Source: Sansalvadorimonas sp965243775 (GTDB lineage Bacteria > Pseudomonadota > Gammaproteobacteria > Pseudomonadales > Endozoicomonadaceae). Taken from it: a stretch of DNA of 64,000 nucleotides. Of the stretch, positions 1 to 9,249 are shown one piece after another; position 1 is the first letter of the stretch, and the number at the start of each line of letters is the position of its first letter. Where the stretch lies: assembly GCA_965243775.1 (NCBI GenBank), contig CBDEWF010000083.1, positions 62,001-126,000 on the forward strand, in the 5' to 3' direction. A program made the translations under genes and the position numbers. A model generated the notes under the pieces. That model had not been told where the DNA came from. It did not search any database and saw nothing but the letters and a program-made list of their open reading frames with translations.

Positions 1-394
1 ACCTTCATCTATACTCTCGCATCTGCTGGATAAGCAGTTGAGAATTTCGCCAACGTATTCTTTACCCTTGTTGGTACTTGATCTGCCGGAAAGGCAGTTG
101 CCATTTAGACTCGGCAGAAAACTGCCGGGGCGTTTTCGCCGCATAAACCAAATTGTCAGCTTATGCTTTAAAACAAGGCGAAAATTGTCATTAATTGCTT
201 CCAGCTTCCCATTGTCACTTTTTGCTTTATTGCTCAATCCATTGCGTGGCAAGGGAACCCATTGCCTTTATGGTTCAAACGACATGATTACAGAAGCCCT
301 TTTCACCCAACCCCTGAGTTATAAATACTTACAGTCAGAAAATTTTCCAAGATCATGGATGTCTAACACCCATCATTTTCCAGAACGGTGTTAT
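1..394. other. Upstream region without a supported gene
   Basis: An open frame continues upstream of the WD40 gene from about position 38, but only through a TTG start and with an unstructured, compositionally odd translation, so I do not count it as coding. The stretch holds several small hairpins around 22-128, for example CGGCAG-AAAA-CTGCCG near 112-127. I see no clear promoter. Confidence 0.4.
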
Positions 395-2050
395 ATGAAG
401 TATGAAGCCTGCATCCTCACTCTGTTCTTCTCCTGCTTGCTCCATGGAGCCCCCGGAAAAAAAAGAATAGAGGGAGACGTTATCAGCCCCCCTTGGGCAC
501 GAAATGAGAGCACAAGCAGCGATAAGCTGCTACCTAACGAATGTTGGCGTGAGATAAGAAAACACCTGCCTGCACGGAGTGTGGTTAGCCTGAGTCATGT
601 GGACAGTTTTCTATATGACAAAGTGTGTCCGGACAAGAACCGCATATTGATCAATGTGCTCGTCGAACGTTACTACGGTGGCCACGATACTCACAAACAG
701 GCTGTCTTTCGGAACAGAATGCACACCACTTTTCCTCCGTTCCAAACGATAAACTTTACCAAGTGGCAACAGCGACATTTATCTGCACACGATAAGCACT
801 GGACAGAGAAAGATATACTCAGACAAGCAGCTCTGTGTCGCTATCTGAGCAACCGAAGCAAAACAATTAGGCCTGCCTCCTTCCCACAAAGATACGTCGT
901 CTGTATAAAGCACGTTGCCGTACTGCCCGATAAGCAGCAAGTGATCGTCGCCCATCATAAAACCTTGGAGGTCTGGGATCTGTCCCTGCCTGACAGTCAG
1001 CAGTGCATTACCACTCTGTCGGGCCACACCGACTGGATAAACTCTCTTGCCATACTGTCGGACAGCATGGTGATCTCCGGCTCTTCCGATACAACTCTGA
1101 AGGTCTGGGATCTGTCCCTGCCCGACGGTCAGCAGTGTGTCGCCACCCTGAAGGGGCATACCGCGCAGATAAGTTCCCTCGCCTTACTGCCTAACGGGTG
1201 TGTAATCTCCGGCTCTACCGATAGAACCCTGAAGGTCTGGGATCTGTCCCTGCCTGACAGTCAGCAGTGCATTACCACTCTGTCGGGCCACACCGACTGG
1301 ATAAACTCTCTTGCCATACTGTCGGACAGCATGGTGATCTCCGGCTCTTCCGATACAACTCTGAAGGTCTGGGATCTGTCCCTGCCCGACGGTCAGCAGT
1401 GTGTCGCCACCCTGAAGGGGCATACCGAGAAGATAAGTTCCCTCGCCTTACTGCCTAGCGGGTGGGTGATCTCCGGCTCTGCCGATAGAACCCTGAAGGT
1501 CTGGGATCTGTCCCTGCCCGACGGTCAGCAGTGTGTCACCACCCTGCCTGGGCAAACCTCAAAATGGTCGAATGGCCCTGCCATACTGCCCGATGGGCTG
1601 GTGGTCTCCGGCTCTGATGATAAAACCCTGAAGATCTGGGATCTGTCCTTGCCCGACGGTCAGCAGTGTGTCGCCACCCTGCCTGGGCACTCATCCTCCC
1701 ACTTGCCATATTACATCGCCATACTGCCCGACGGGCGGATAGTCTCCGGCTCTTATAATAAAAAACTGAAAGTCTGGGACCTGTCCAAAGCTGACGGTCA
1801 GCGGTGTGTCACCACCCTGTCTGACCAATCCTGCCTGGTAACAACCCACGTCATACTCTCTGGCGGACGGATGATCACCTGTGATACCCATAGCTCCCTG
1901 AAGCTTTGGGATTTTTATCGCTCCATTGCTCCCGATGAAAGCTTACTCGGGAAGAGATTAGGGTATAGACCGGGCTTGAGAAACCTGCCTCACCGACAAA
2001 CCCTCAATGGTCGAGCCCTGTCTCGCAACCCTCACCCCCCAACAACCTGA
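395..2050 (+). CDS. Exported F-box-like / WD40 beta-propeller protein
   Basis: The 551-residue protein starts at ATG 395, which gives an N-terminus (MKYEACILTLFFSCLLHG) resembling a signal peptide; an in-frame ATG at 359 would hide it. Around residues 45-85 an F-box-like segment begins LLPNECWREIRKHLPARSV. From about residue 170 to the end run eight WD40 units, each closing with a (K/E)VWDLS-type motif, the last being KLWDF. In eukaryotes F-box/WD40 proteins choose substrates for SCF ubiquitin ligases; bacterial F-box proteins are usually effectors acting in host cells. Such a role here is inference: the signal peptide suggests export, and a Sec-type signal would be unusual for a type III effector. 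The middle units arose by a 264-bp tandem duplication. Confident on WD40, moderate on F-box and start. Confidence 0.8.
   Translation: MKYEACILTLFFSCLLHGAPGKKRIEGDVISPPWARNESTSSDKLLPNECWREIRKHLPARSVVSLSHVDSFLYDKVCPDKNRILINVLVERYYGGHDTHKQAVFRNRMHTTFPPFQTINFTKWQQRHLSAHDKHWTEKDILRQAALCRYLSNRSKTIRPASFPQRYVVCIKHVAVLPDKQQVIVAHHKTLEVWDLSLPDSQQCITTLSGHTDWINSLAILSDSMVISGSSDTTLKVWDLSLPDGQQCVATLKGHTAQISSLALLPNGCVISGSTDRTLKVWDLSLPDSQQCITTLSGHTDWINSLAILSDSMVISGSSDTTLKVWDLSLPDGQQCVATLKGHTEKISSLALLPSGWVISGSADRTLKVWDLSLPDGQQCVTTLPGQTSKWSNGPAILPDGLVVSGSDDKTLKIWDLSLPDGQQCVATLPGHSSSHLPYYIAILPDGRIVSGSYNKKLKVWDLSKADGQRCVTTLSDQSCLVTTHVILSGGRMITCDTHSSLKLWDFYRSIAPDESLLGKRLGYRPGLRNLPHRQTLNGRALSRNPHPPTT
971..1498 (+). 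repeat. 264-bp tandem duplication inside the WD40 gene
   Basis: Copies at 971-1234 and 1235-1498 are nearly identical and in frame (88 codons, two WD40 units). Differences lie mainly near the end of each copy (for example HTAQ versus HTEK, and NGCV versus SGWV). The duplication preserves the reading frame and looks recent. Confidence 0.9.
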
Positions 2051-2186
2051 CCAACCTGGTAACGGCCACGGAAATCGCACCGCCCGCTTCTGGCCCGCCA
2101 GATGGTGATATCCAAGAGCCTGGAACACACGGAAGAATACCAATATAGATAATGCAGTATGGATAATGCAGTATGGATAATAAGAG

Positions 2187-2960
2187 TTACGCCATCCCGT
2201 GGAAAGCGATCAAGGCAGCGGTGATTGCTACATTCAATGACTCCACACCATTATTCATGGGAATACTGAGCTTCTGGCCGCACAGGGAAAACACCTTGTC
2301 GCTCACCCCCTCGGTTTCATTCCCCAGCACATAGACTACAGAGCCTTTCGGAGAAAAGGTAAACAAAGAGTTCTGGGCGTGGGAAGAGAGCGCACAGCAA
2401 TCTGCACCGCTATCACTCAATGTTTGCAGGCCAGCCTCCAGTGAATCACAATAAATCAAGGGAGCTTTAAACAGGGTTCCGGTACTCGCTTTAATCACCA
2501 GAGGAGACAAAGCTGCACAACCAGCCCGGGGTAACAGCAGACCATCGGCATTGCCGGCACAGACAGAGCGAATGATCATGCCCAGGTTCTGTGGGTTGGT
2601 AATCCGGTCAAGGGCGATCAGTTTGAAAGGGCGGCTACCTTTCTGAGCCAGAAACTCATCAAGTGACAACTGCCGTTCCAGCTTGATATCCGCAGCAACA
2701 CCCTGATCCTGTTTACCATTCCTGGAAATTCTGGAGAGGGCTTTTTTGTCGTGGTACAGGATCTCAATGCCTCGGCCTTCTGCCTCACGAATAATATCGT
2801 TGATAATACCGACAGGCTTGTTACTGTCGGCCAGATGCAAGCGATAGATATTCAGGCTGGTATCCTGCAGGGCTTCCAGCACAGGCTTGCGACCATAGAT
2901 GGTCAGCAAACTATCGAAGAATTTCTTTTTCTTGAGATACTGTTCAGAATCCCGGTTCAT
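2187..2960 (-). CDS. TrmH/SpoU-family (RlmB-like) RNA 2'-O-methyltransferase
   Basis: The 257-residue protein has an N-terminal substrate-binding region containing YGRKPVLEALQ, as in RlmB. A SPOUT methyltransferase domain follows, with the three TrmH motifs: DRITNPQNLGMIIRS near 117-132, VYVLGNETEGVS near 213-224 and SIPMNNGVESLNVAI near 233-247. The family methylates ribose 2'-OH of 23S rRNA (G2251 for RlmB) or tRNA using SAM. I chose ATG 2960 because the protein then begins just before the family's N-terminal domain; the frame is open to 3056 with no supporting homology. The gene is convergent with the WD40 gene and divergent from rsxA. Which RNA position is modified cannot be told from sequence. 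Confidence 0.85.
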   Translation of the reverse strand: MNRDSEQYLKKKKFFDSLLTIYGRKPVLEALQDTSLNIYRLHLADSNKPVGIINDIIREAEGRGIEILYHDKKALSRISRNGKQDQGVAADIKLERQLSLDEFLAQKGSRPFKLIALDRITNPQNLGMIIRSVCAGNADGLLLPRAGCAALSPLVIKASTGTLFKAPLIYCDSLEAGLQTLSDSGADCCALSSHAQNSLFTFSPKGSVVYVLGNETEGVSDKVFSLCGQKLSIPMNNGVESLNVAITAALIAFHGMA

Positions 2961-3293
2961 ATGACTGCCACAATTATGCAAAATGGCGGCATCATAACAG
3001 CAGATATTTTCTTTGCCTAACAACAGCGAGCCTTGCAAGGAACTACTCTGCCACAATCTTCTGTTAACGCTCCTGTTAACGAAGACTGATTTTTTGCTCC
3101 AGACCCCTTATAATCCGCCGCCCATGTTCTCACGTCCGGAGTGCTCTGCCAGCTCATAAGCATATGACTAAATATGCTTAAATACCCATTCAAACAATAT
3201 TGTATGGAATAAAGAGCTACTGAATAATACCCCAGCGAGAACCTGATCCCGGTATTTTTTATCATGGCTGTTTTGCCGACAATCTTTTCGACT

Positions 3294-3344
3294 GTGTCCT
3301 GCGAGAGATTGTATCCTGCGAGAGATTGTGTCCTGTGAGACCTG
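3294..3344 (+). repeat. Three 17-bp direct repeats upstream of rsxA
   Basis: Units at 3294-3310, 3311-3327 and 3328-3344 share the core TCCTG(C/T)GAGA. They lie 25 bp before the rsxA start, inside the probable leader. Function unknown. Confidence 0.6.
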
Positions 3345-3369
3345 ATCGCCTGAATAGGGTGTTGAAAGA

Positions 3370-3963
3370 ATGGAAACCATGACCGAGCTGTCCCTGATCC
3401 TGGTCAGCGCCATACTGGTCAATAATTTTGTCCTGGTACAGTTCCTCGGACTGTGCCCATTTATGGGTGTCTCCAACCGCCTGGAAACAGCGGTGGGCAT
3501 GTCCCTGGCGACGACCTTTGTGCTGACACTGGCGTCTATCTGCAGTTACCTGACCTATCAGTACATCCTGGTTCCTTTAGGCCTGGAGTTCCTGAAAACC
3601 CTGGCCTTTATTCTTGTTATTGCGGTGGTTGTTCAATTCACAGAGATGGTGGTCAAAAAAACCAGTCCGCTGCTGCACCGGGTTCTTGGGGTCTTCCTGC
3701 CCCTGATCACCAGTAACTGTGCGGTACTGGGGGTCGCCTTGCTGAATAGTAACCGCCTTAACACCACCTTTGTCGATTCTGCCGTTTATGGTTTTGGTGC
3801 TGCCGCAGGCTTCTCTCTGGTTCTGGTACTGTTTGCTGCCATGCGCGAACGTATTGCCGCTGCCGATGTTCCTGCTCCCTTTCGGGGTTCTGCAATCGGG
3901 ATGATTACAGCAGGACTTATGTCCCTGGCCTTTATGGGCTTTACCGGCCTGATCAAACTGTAG
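3370..3963 (+). CDS. rsxA: Rsx/Rnf electron transport complex subunit A
   Basis: The 197-residue integral membrane protein matches RsxA over its whole length, including VNNFVLVQFLGLCPFMGVS near the N-terminus, VIAVVVQFTEMVVKKTSP in the middle and SLAFMGFTGLIKL at the end. Six hydrophobic segments are visible. RsxA/RnfA belongs to the ion-translocating complex coupling NADH-ferredoxin electron transfer to Na+ or H+ movement; in E. coli the Rsx complex also keeps SoxR reduced. ATG 3379 is a possible alternative start. First gene of a compact six-gene operon. Confidence 0.95.
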   Translation: METMTELSLILVSAILVNNFVLVQFLGLCPFMGVSNRLETAVGMSLATTFVLTLASICSYLTYQYILVPLGLEFLKTLAFILVIAVVVQFTEMVVKKTSPLLHRVLGVFLPLITSNCAVLGVALLNSNRLNTTFVDSAVYGFGAAAGFSLVLVLFAAMRERIAAADVPAPFRGSAIGMITAGLMSLAFMGFTGLIKL

Positions 3964-3982
3964 GGAGGCCGGAGCAGAGATT

Positions 3983-4573
3983 ATGGATACCGTTATTTAC
4001 GCCCTGCTTGCACTGCTGGCATTGGCCCTGATTTTTGGCGCTGTTCTTGGCTTTGCCTCAGAGAAGTTCAAGGTTGAGGGCAACCCTATTGTTGACCAGG
4101 TCAATGACCTGCTGCCCCAGACCCAGTGCGGCCAGTGTGGCCACCCCGGCTGCCGCCCCTACGCTGAAGCTATTGCCAATGGTGAGGCCATCAACAAATG
4201 CCCTCCCGGCGGCCAGGCCACTATCAATGCTCTGGCAGACCTGCTGGATATGGAACCCATGGAGCTGGATGACGAACATGGCGAAGAAAAGCCGCCCATG
4301 GTCGCTTTTATCCGGGAAGATGAATGCATCGGCTGTACCAAGTGTATCCAGGCCTGTCCGGTGGACGCTATTCTTGGTGCGGCCAAACAGATGCACACAG
4401 TTATCGCCGATGAATGTACCGGCTGTGATCTCTGTGTAGAACCCTGCCCGGTCGATTGCATCGACATGGTGCCCATTGCAACCACCACCAGCAACTGGAA
4501 GTGGGGCCTGCCCCCGACTGAAACCGAGGCTGTACAACTGATTGCCACAGATCGCCAGGGAGAGCTTGCATGA
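3983..4573 (+). CDS. rsxB: Rsx/Rnf complex iron-sulfur subunit B
   Basis: The 196-residue protein has an N-terminal membrane anchor, then a 4Fe-4S motif (TQCGQCGHPGC followed by NKCPPGG), then two ferredoxin-type clusters, CIGCTKCIQACP and CTGCDLCVEPCP. This is the standard RsxB/RnfB arrangement, and it passes electrons between RsxC and the membrane core. It starts 19 bp after rsxA and overlaps rsxC by four bases (ATGA), which points to translational coupling. Confidence 0.95.
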   Translation: MDTVIYALLALLALALIFGAVLGFASEKFKVEGNPIVDQVNDLLPQTQCGQCGHPGCRPYAEAIANGEAINKCPPGGQATINALADLLDMEPMELDDEHGEEKPPMVAFIREDECIGCTKCIQACPVDAILGAAKQMHTVIADECTGCDLCVEPCPVDCIDMVPIATTTSNWKWGLPPTETEAVQLIATDRQGELA

Positions 4574-6618
4574 GTCAGAGTATTCCCCTGAGCAACGTAT
4601 ATGATTTTCCCGGTGGTGTTCACCCCCCGGAGAACAAGGAACAGTCCACCCAAACGCCCATTGCCCGGCCTCCACTGCCGGATACATTTATCCTGCCCCT
4701 GAACCAGCACTCTGGAGCACCGGCAGAACTGCTAGTGAAGGCTGGCGACTCTGTTCTCAAAGGCCAGATGCTGGCCCGGGCCAATGGTTTTGTCAGCGCC
4801 CCTGTGCACGCCCCGACCTCGGGAACTGTTGAGTCTATCGGTATGCACCCGGTACCACATTGGTCGGGGCTGGAAGAGAACTGTCTGGTACTAAAAGCGG
4901 ATGGTGAAGACCGCTGGTGCAGGCTTGATCCTGTTGCAGACTATCGTCAGGTCTCCAGGGAAGAGCTGGTTCAGCGTATACACGATGCTGGAGTCGTTGG
5001 TCTGGGCGGAGCCGGTTTCCCTGCAGCGGTAAAAATGTCCTCCCGCAAGGCCAGCAAAATTCACACGCTGATCGTCAATGGTGCCGAGTGCGAACCTTAC
5101 ATTACCGCTGATGATATGCTGATGCGGGAGCAGGCTGACCGCCTGTTGGGTGGCATTGAAATCCTGCAGCATATGCTGGAACCCAGAGAAGTTTTGATCG
5201 GTATTGAGGACAACAAGCCAGAAGCCATTGCTGCCATGGACGAGGTTTGTTCCGGAAAAGACAATATTAAGGTTGTTCCGGTACCTACCAAATACCCGTC
5301 CGGTGACGCGCAGCGTCTGATCTGGCTGCTGACCGGCAAGGAAGTACCCAGCGATGCCCGCTCCGTTGATATCGGCATGCTCTGTTACAACGTCGGTACA
5401 CTCGTGGCAGTTTATGATGCCATTGTCGAGGGCCGACCTCTGATCTCCCGGATCACAACCCTGACCGGTTCAGCCCTGAACTGTCCTGGCAATTTTGAAA
5501 CACTAATAGGAACTCCGGTAGAGCACCTGCTGAAGTTTGCCGGTGTACAGGATGACCGGTTTGATGCTCTGGTGATGGGTGGCCCGATGATGGGGCACAC
5601 TCTGGATACCACCGCTGTTCCTGTTATTAAAACCAGCAACTGTTTTATTGCCGCCACCCGTGAAGAGTTTCCTCCTGCACCACCGCCCCAAGCCTGTATT
5701 CGCTGTGGCAAGTGCGCCGATGCCTGCCCTCTGATTCTGCTACCCCAGCAGCTATACTGGCATGCCAAGTCCCAGAACCACGAACAGCTTCAGCAGCATA
5801 ACCTGTCTGACTGCATAGAGTGTGGTGCCTGCGCTTATGTCTGCCCCAGCTCTATCCCTCTAGTGCAGTACTTCCGGGCAGCCAAGGATGAAGTACGGTT
5901 TCAGAAAAACAAAAGCGATAAAGCCGAGCGCTCACGACAGCGCTTTGAGCAACGCCAGAAACGTCTGGAAGCCCAGGCTGCCGAGAAGGAAGCACGGCGC
6001 AAGGCCAATGCTGAAAAAGCCCGCAGGCTGAAAGAAGCCAAAGCCGGCGAAGAGAACAAGGTAACATCTGCTGCCAGCAGCAAAGAGGATCTCATCAAGG
6101 CGGCCATGGAACGGGCCAAGGCCAAAAAAGCAGCCAGAGTATCTGGAGATGCAGCGCCAAACTCAGCAAAACCCGCTCGCCCGCAACTTTCCTCCCAGCA
6201 GAAAGAATTAAAGATTCAGCTGTCCATGGTGAAAGCCCAGATCAAGAAATGTGAACGGGCTGCAGCACAGGCGGAAGAAAACAGTCCTGAGGCGTTAAAA
6301 CTGAAAGCGGACATCGCCAAACTTCAGAAGCAGCAGTCTCAACTGCAGACGGAATTTGATAACGCTGCTAAACAAACATCAGTGCAACAAACACCGACGC
6401 AGATAGCGGCAAAAGCAACCAGAACCGATCCCGGCTCAGAGCTTAGCGCCGATGAGAAAAAGCGTAAAATTGAACTGGCCATGGCCCGGGCAGCCGTCAA
6501 GAAGGCAGAAAGAGCCTTGGCTGCGGCGCAGGATTCTGACAGCAGTATACAGGACTCCCTGAAACAGCAACTTGAAGACAAGCGTCGTGAACTGGCCCGA
6601 TGCGAAGAGGCCGAATAA
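4570..6618 (+). CDS. rsxC: Rsx/Rnf complex NADH-oxidising subunit C with long Ala/Lys-rich tail
   Basis: The 682-residue protein carries the flavin/NADH domain (GLGGAGFPAAVK near residue 145) and two 4Fe-4S motifs, CIRCGKCADACP and CIECGACAYVCP. From about residue 455 to the C-terminus it is a charged alanine/lysine/glutamate-rich tail, probably helical or coiled-coil, containing two related blocks: KELKIQLSMVKAQIKKCERAA and KRKIELAMARAAVKKAERAL. Such variable tails are known in gammaproteobacterial RsxC. The core is the complex's NADH entry point. Confidence 0.95.
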   Translation: MSQSIPLSNVYDFPGGVHPPENKEQSTQTPIARPPLPDTFILPLNQHSGAPAELLVKAGDSVLKGQMLARANGFVSAPVHAPTSGTVESIGMHPVPHWSGLEENCLVLKADGEDRWCRLDPVADYRQVSREELVQRIHDAGVVGLGGAGFPAAVKMSSRKASKIHTLIVNGAECEPYITADDMLMREQADRLLGGIEILQHMLEPREVLIGIEDNKPEAIAAMDEVCSGKDNIKVVPVPTKYPSGDAQRLIWLLTGKEVPSDARSVDIGMLCYNVGTLVAVYDAIVEGRPLISRITTLTGSALNCPGNFETLIGTPVEHLLKFAGVQDDRFDALVMGGPMMGHTLDTTAVPVIKTSNCFIAATREEFPPAPPPQACIRCGKCADACPLILLPQQLYWHAKSQNHEQLQQHNLSDCIECGACAYVCPSSIPLVQYFRAAKDEVRFQKNKSDKAERSRQRFEQRQKRLEAQAAEKEARRKANAEKARRLKEAKAGEENKVTSAASSKEDLIKAAMERAKAKKAARVSGDAAPNSAKPARPQLSSQQKELKIQLSMVKAQIKKCERAAAQAEENSPEALKLKADIAKLQKQQSQLQTEFDNAAKQTSVQQTPTQIAAKATRTDPGSELSADEKKRKIELAMARAAVKKAERALAAAQDSDSSIQDSLKQQLEDKRRELARCEEAE

Positions 6619-6622
6619 TTCG

Positions 6623-7666
6623 ATGGCATTAATAAGACAGACATCTCCCCATACCCTGGGCCAGAACAGAACCAGCCAGATCATGAAGCTGGTTCTGGTG
6701 GCTCTGATTCCTGCCCTGATAGCCCAGACCTGGTTCTTTGGCTGGGGAACCCTGATCAATGTTTTCTGGAGCTCGGCTATTGCCCTGGGTACAGAGGCTC
6801 TGATTCTCTCCCTGCGTAAACGATCATTGTCTTTTTACCTGAAGGACTACAGCGCCCTGGTCACGGCATGGCTGCTGGCCATGGCTATGCCGGCGACGGC
6901 TCCCTGGTGGCTGACTCTGATTGGTGTCAGCTTTGCCATTGTCTTCGGTAAACAGCTTTATGGTGGTATGGGATATAACCCGTTCAACCCTGCCATGCTG
7001 GGTTATGTTCTGCTACTGATCTCTTTTCCCAAGGAGATGTCCAGCTGGGTGGCTCCCCTAGGTTCAGGAATATCCTCTCCGGCATTTCCTGACAGCCTGT
7101 CAATGATCTTTGCCGGAGCCAGCTTCGATGGCTGGACCATGGCAACCCCCCTGGATATTGTCCGGGAAAACCACAGCCTGACCACCAGCGAACTCTGGCA
7201 TAAATACCCTCAGCTTTCCGGAGTGTCTGGTCTTGGCTGGTTCTGGATCAACCTGGGATTCCTGGCCGGTGGTCTCTATCTGCTAAAAGAGAAAGTAATC
7301 AGCTGGCAAGCGCCAGTGGGAATGCTGTCTGCTCTTGTCATTCTATCCTTGCTGTTCTGGAATGGAACAGGCTCCGAATCCAACGGGTCTCCTGTTTTCC
7401 ACCTGCTCTCCGGAGCCACAATGATGGGGGCCTTCTTTATTGTTACAGATCCCGTCAGCGGAGCGACTTCGGCCAGAGGACGACTACTGTTTGGCTTCGG
7501 GGCAGGCATCATCACCTATGTCATCCGTGCCTGGGGTGGGTACCCCGATGGCGTGGCCTTTGCCACCCTGCTGATGAACATGTCTGCTCCTGCTATTGAT
7601 TACTGGACCCAGCCAAGAACCTATGGCCACCGCAAACCCAAACGTGGGATGACAAAGTCAAAATGA
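6623..7666 (+). CDS. rsxD: Rsx/Rnf complex membrane subunit D
   Basis: The 347-residue membrane protein of the NqrB/RnfD family contains GGMGYNPFNPAMLGY, the DGWTMATPLD segment where the family's covalent FMN threonine lies, SGATMMGAFFIVTDPVSGAT, and GYPDGVAFATLLMN near the end. I chose ATG 6623, five bases past the rsxC stop, because the protein then has the family's usual length; the frame is open to 6572 inside rsxC. It overlaps rsxG by four bases. Confidence 0.93.
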   Translation: MALIRQTSPHTLGQNRTSQIMKLVLVALIPALIAQTWFFGWGTLINVFWSSAIALGTEALILSLRKRSLSFYLKDYSALVTAWLLAMAMPATAPWWLTLIGVSFAIVFGKQLYGGMGYNPFNPAMLGYVLLLISFPKEMSSWVAPLGSGISSPAFPDSLSMIFAGASFDGWTMATPLDIVRENHSLTTSELWHKYPQLSGVSGLGWFWINLGFLAGGLYLLKEKVISWQAPVGMLSALVILSLLFWNGTGSESNGSPVFHLLSGATMMGAFFIVTDPVSGATSARGRLLFGFGAGIITYVIRAWGGYPDGVAFATLLMNMSAPAIDYWTQPRTYGHRKPKRGMTKSK

Positions 7667-8346
7667 ACAGTTCAGATTCCCGCACTTCCCACGCTGTCAG
7701 CAGCAACAGTTTACGTCTGGGCCTGTTTGCTCTGATAACCGTAGGCCTTGTTGCCATAACCTGGCTCGGCACCCGGGACCGTATCCAGGACCAGATCAGG
7801 GCCAGCGAACAAAAGCTGCTGAACGAAGTTCTGCCACGGGAGTATTTCAACAACTCCCTGCTGGATACCTCTATCTACCTGCCAGCCCCTGAGCTCCTGG
7901 GGCCAATAGAGGACTCCAGAGCCTGGGTGGCGTTCAGGGATAATCAACCTTCAGCCATTATTCTGCCGACAGTGGCTCCCAACGGTTACAACGGCCGAAT
8001 TAAATTATTGGTTGCCATAGACCGCCAGGGCACCGTGACCGGTGTCAGGGTTGTTCGTCATAAAGAGACTCCCGGACTGGGAGATAGTATCGAAACCCGG
8101 GTTTCCGACTGGATTCTTGGTTTCAGTGGCAAGTCATTGGTTAACCCGGAAAGCAGCGGCTGGGCTGTGCAGAAGGATGGCGGCGACTTTGACCAGTTCA
8201 CCGGTGCCACCATTACTCCAAGAGCTGTTGTTACAGCGGTGCACCGGGCACTCACCTACTTCGACCAGAACAGGACCGAGCTGTTTATCCGTGGAAGCCT
8301 GGCTCTGGAAGGACAAAAGCATGAGAACCAGAATGACCAGCATTGA
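7663..8346 (+). CDS. rsxG: Rsx/Rnf complex FMN-binding subunit G
   Basis: The 227-residue protein has one N-terminal membrane helix (LGLFALITVGLVAITWLG) and a periplasmic FMN-binding domain. KETPGLGDSIETRVSDW and FTGATITPRAVVTAVHRAL are hallmarks; the second T of GATIT is the expected FMN attachment residue. RsxG carries electrons between RsxD and RsxE. Coupled to rsxD by an ATGA overlap and overlapping the rsxE start by 26 bases. Confidence 0.94.
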   Translation: MNSSDSRTSHAVSSNSLRLGLFALITVGLVAITWLGTRDRIQDQIRASEQKLLNEVLPREYFNNSLLDTSIYLPAPELLGPIEDSRAWVAFRDNQPSAIILPTVAPNGYNGRIKLLVAIDRQGTVTGVRVVRHKETPGLGDSIETRVSDWILGFSGKSLVNPESSGWAVQKDGGDFDQFTGATITPRAVVTAVHRALTYFDQNRTELFIRGSLALEGQKHENQNDQH

Positions 8347-9037
8347 CAGCCGTGATATTGCCTTGCAGGGGCTGTGGAAAAACAATCCGGCCCTGGTCCA
8401 GCTTTTGGGTCTCTGTCCCCTGCTCGGGGTATCAAGCAGCGTAGTCAATGCACTGGGGCTGGGGCTGGCAACCATGGCAGTACTGATCTGTTCCAACCTG
8501 CTGGTCTCCCTGTTTCGGAGCCAGGTTCCAGATACCATCCGCCTGCCCGTGTTCGTCATGATTATTGCCGCCCTGACCACCTGTGTAGAACTGCTTATGC
8601 AGGCCTACACCTACGAACTGTACGAAATACTCGGCATTTTCATACCACTGATTGTGACCAACTGCATTATTCTTGGCCGGGCCGATGCTTTTGCCTCCCG
8701 TAATGCCCCGGGGCCTGCCATTCTTGATGGACTCATGATGGGAATGGGTTTTACTTTTGTTCTGCTTCTGCTCGGCTCCTTCAGGGAACTGGTCGGTCAG
8801 GGCACACTGATGACCAATATGGACTTTCTGCTGGGGCCAGCGGCTGAGAGCTGGCAGCTTACCGTGATTCCCGAATACAGAAAGTTCCTGTTTGCCATTC
8901 TGCCACCGGGTGCCTTTGTTTTTATGGGCCTTCTCATTGCCCTGAAGAATATTGCTGATAGCCGGCTGAAGCGTGTTCAAAAAGCCCAGAGGGATACCTC
9001 TCCGCCAAGCCGGAAACGGGTCCGGGTAACGGGTTAA
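8321..9037 (+). CDS. rsxE: Rsx/Rnf complex membrane subunit E
   Basis: The 238-residue membrane protein is homologous to RsxA (shared GLCPLLGVS near the N-terminus) and has the RsxE features LWKNNPALVQLLGLCPLLG, IFIPLIVTNCIILGRADAFA and FAILPPGAFVFMGLLIA. ATG 8321 gives the usual length; ATG 8333 is an alternative. It is the last gene of the operon, and the conserved partner nth lies 1.3 kb downstream instead of directly adjacent. Confidence 0.94.
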   Translation: MRTRMTSIDSRDIALQGLWKNNPALVQLLGLCPLLGVSSSVVNALGLGLATMAVLICSNLLVSLFRSQVPDTIRLPVFVMIIAALTTCVELLMQAYTYELYEILGIFIPLIVTNCIILGRADAFASRNAPGPAILDGLMMGMGFTFVLLLLGSFRELVGQGTLMTNMDFLLGPAAESWQLTVIPEYRKFLFAILPPGAFVFMGLLIALKNIADSRLKRVQKAQRDTSPPSRKRVRVTG

Positions 9038-9249
9038 CGCTCATCCCCCTATATCCACTATCTCCAGCGGGGCAGGTTTCTGACCCGCATTCCCTCTATC
9101 AACGACAGTAATTCGACACCATATCTCTTCCCAAAGCCCAAGCCAAGGCGAAAGACTCTGTTTCAAACAATCTGACCGGCGTTGGCAGCCAGTGATCTAC
9201 AGTTAATTCAACCCGGAATCAACCAGAACTGCCAAGGAAGGAGCAAAAG

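Noticed and set aside
2128..2182. Short direct repeats (ATGGATAATGCAGT-like) between the WD40 gene and the rRNA methyltransferase gene
   Set aside because: Two or three imperfect copies only, likely replication slippage between convergent genes.
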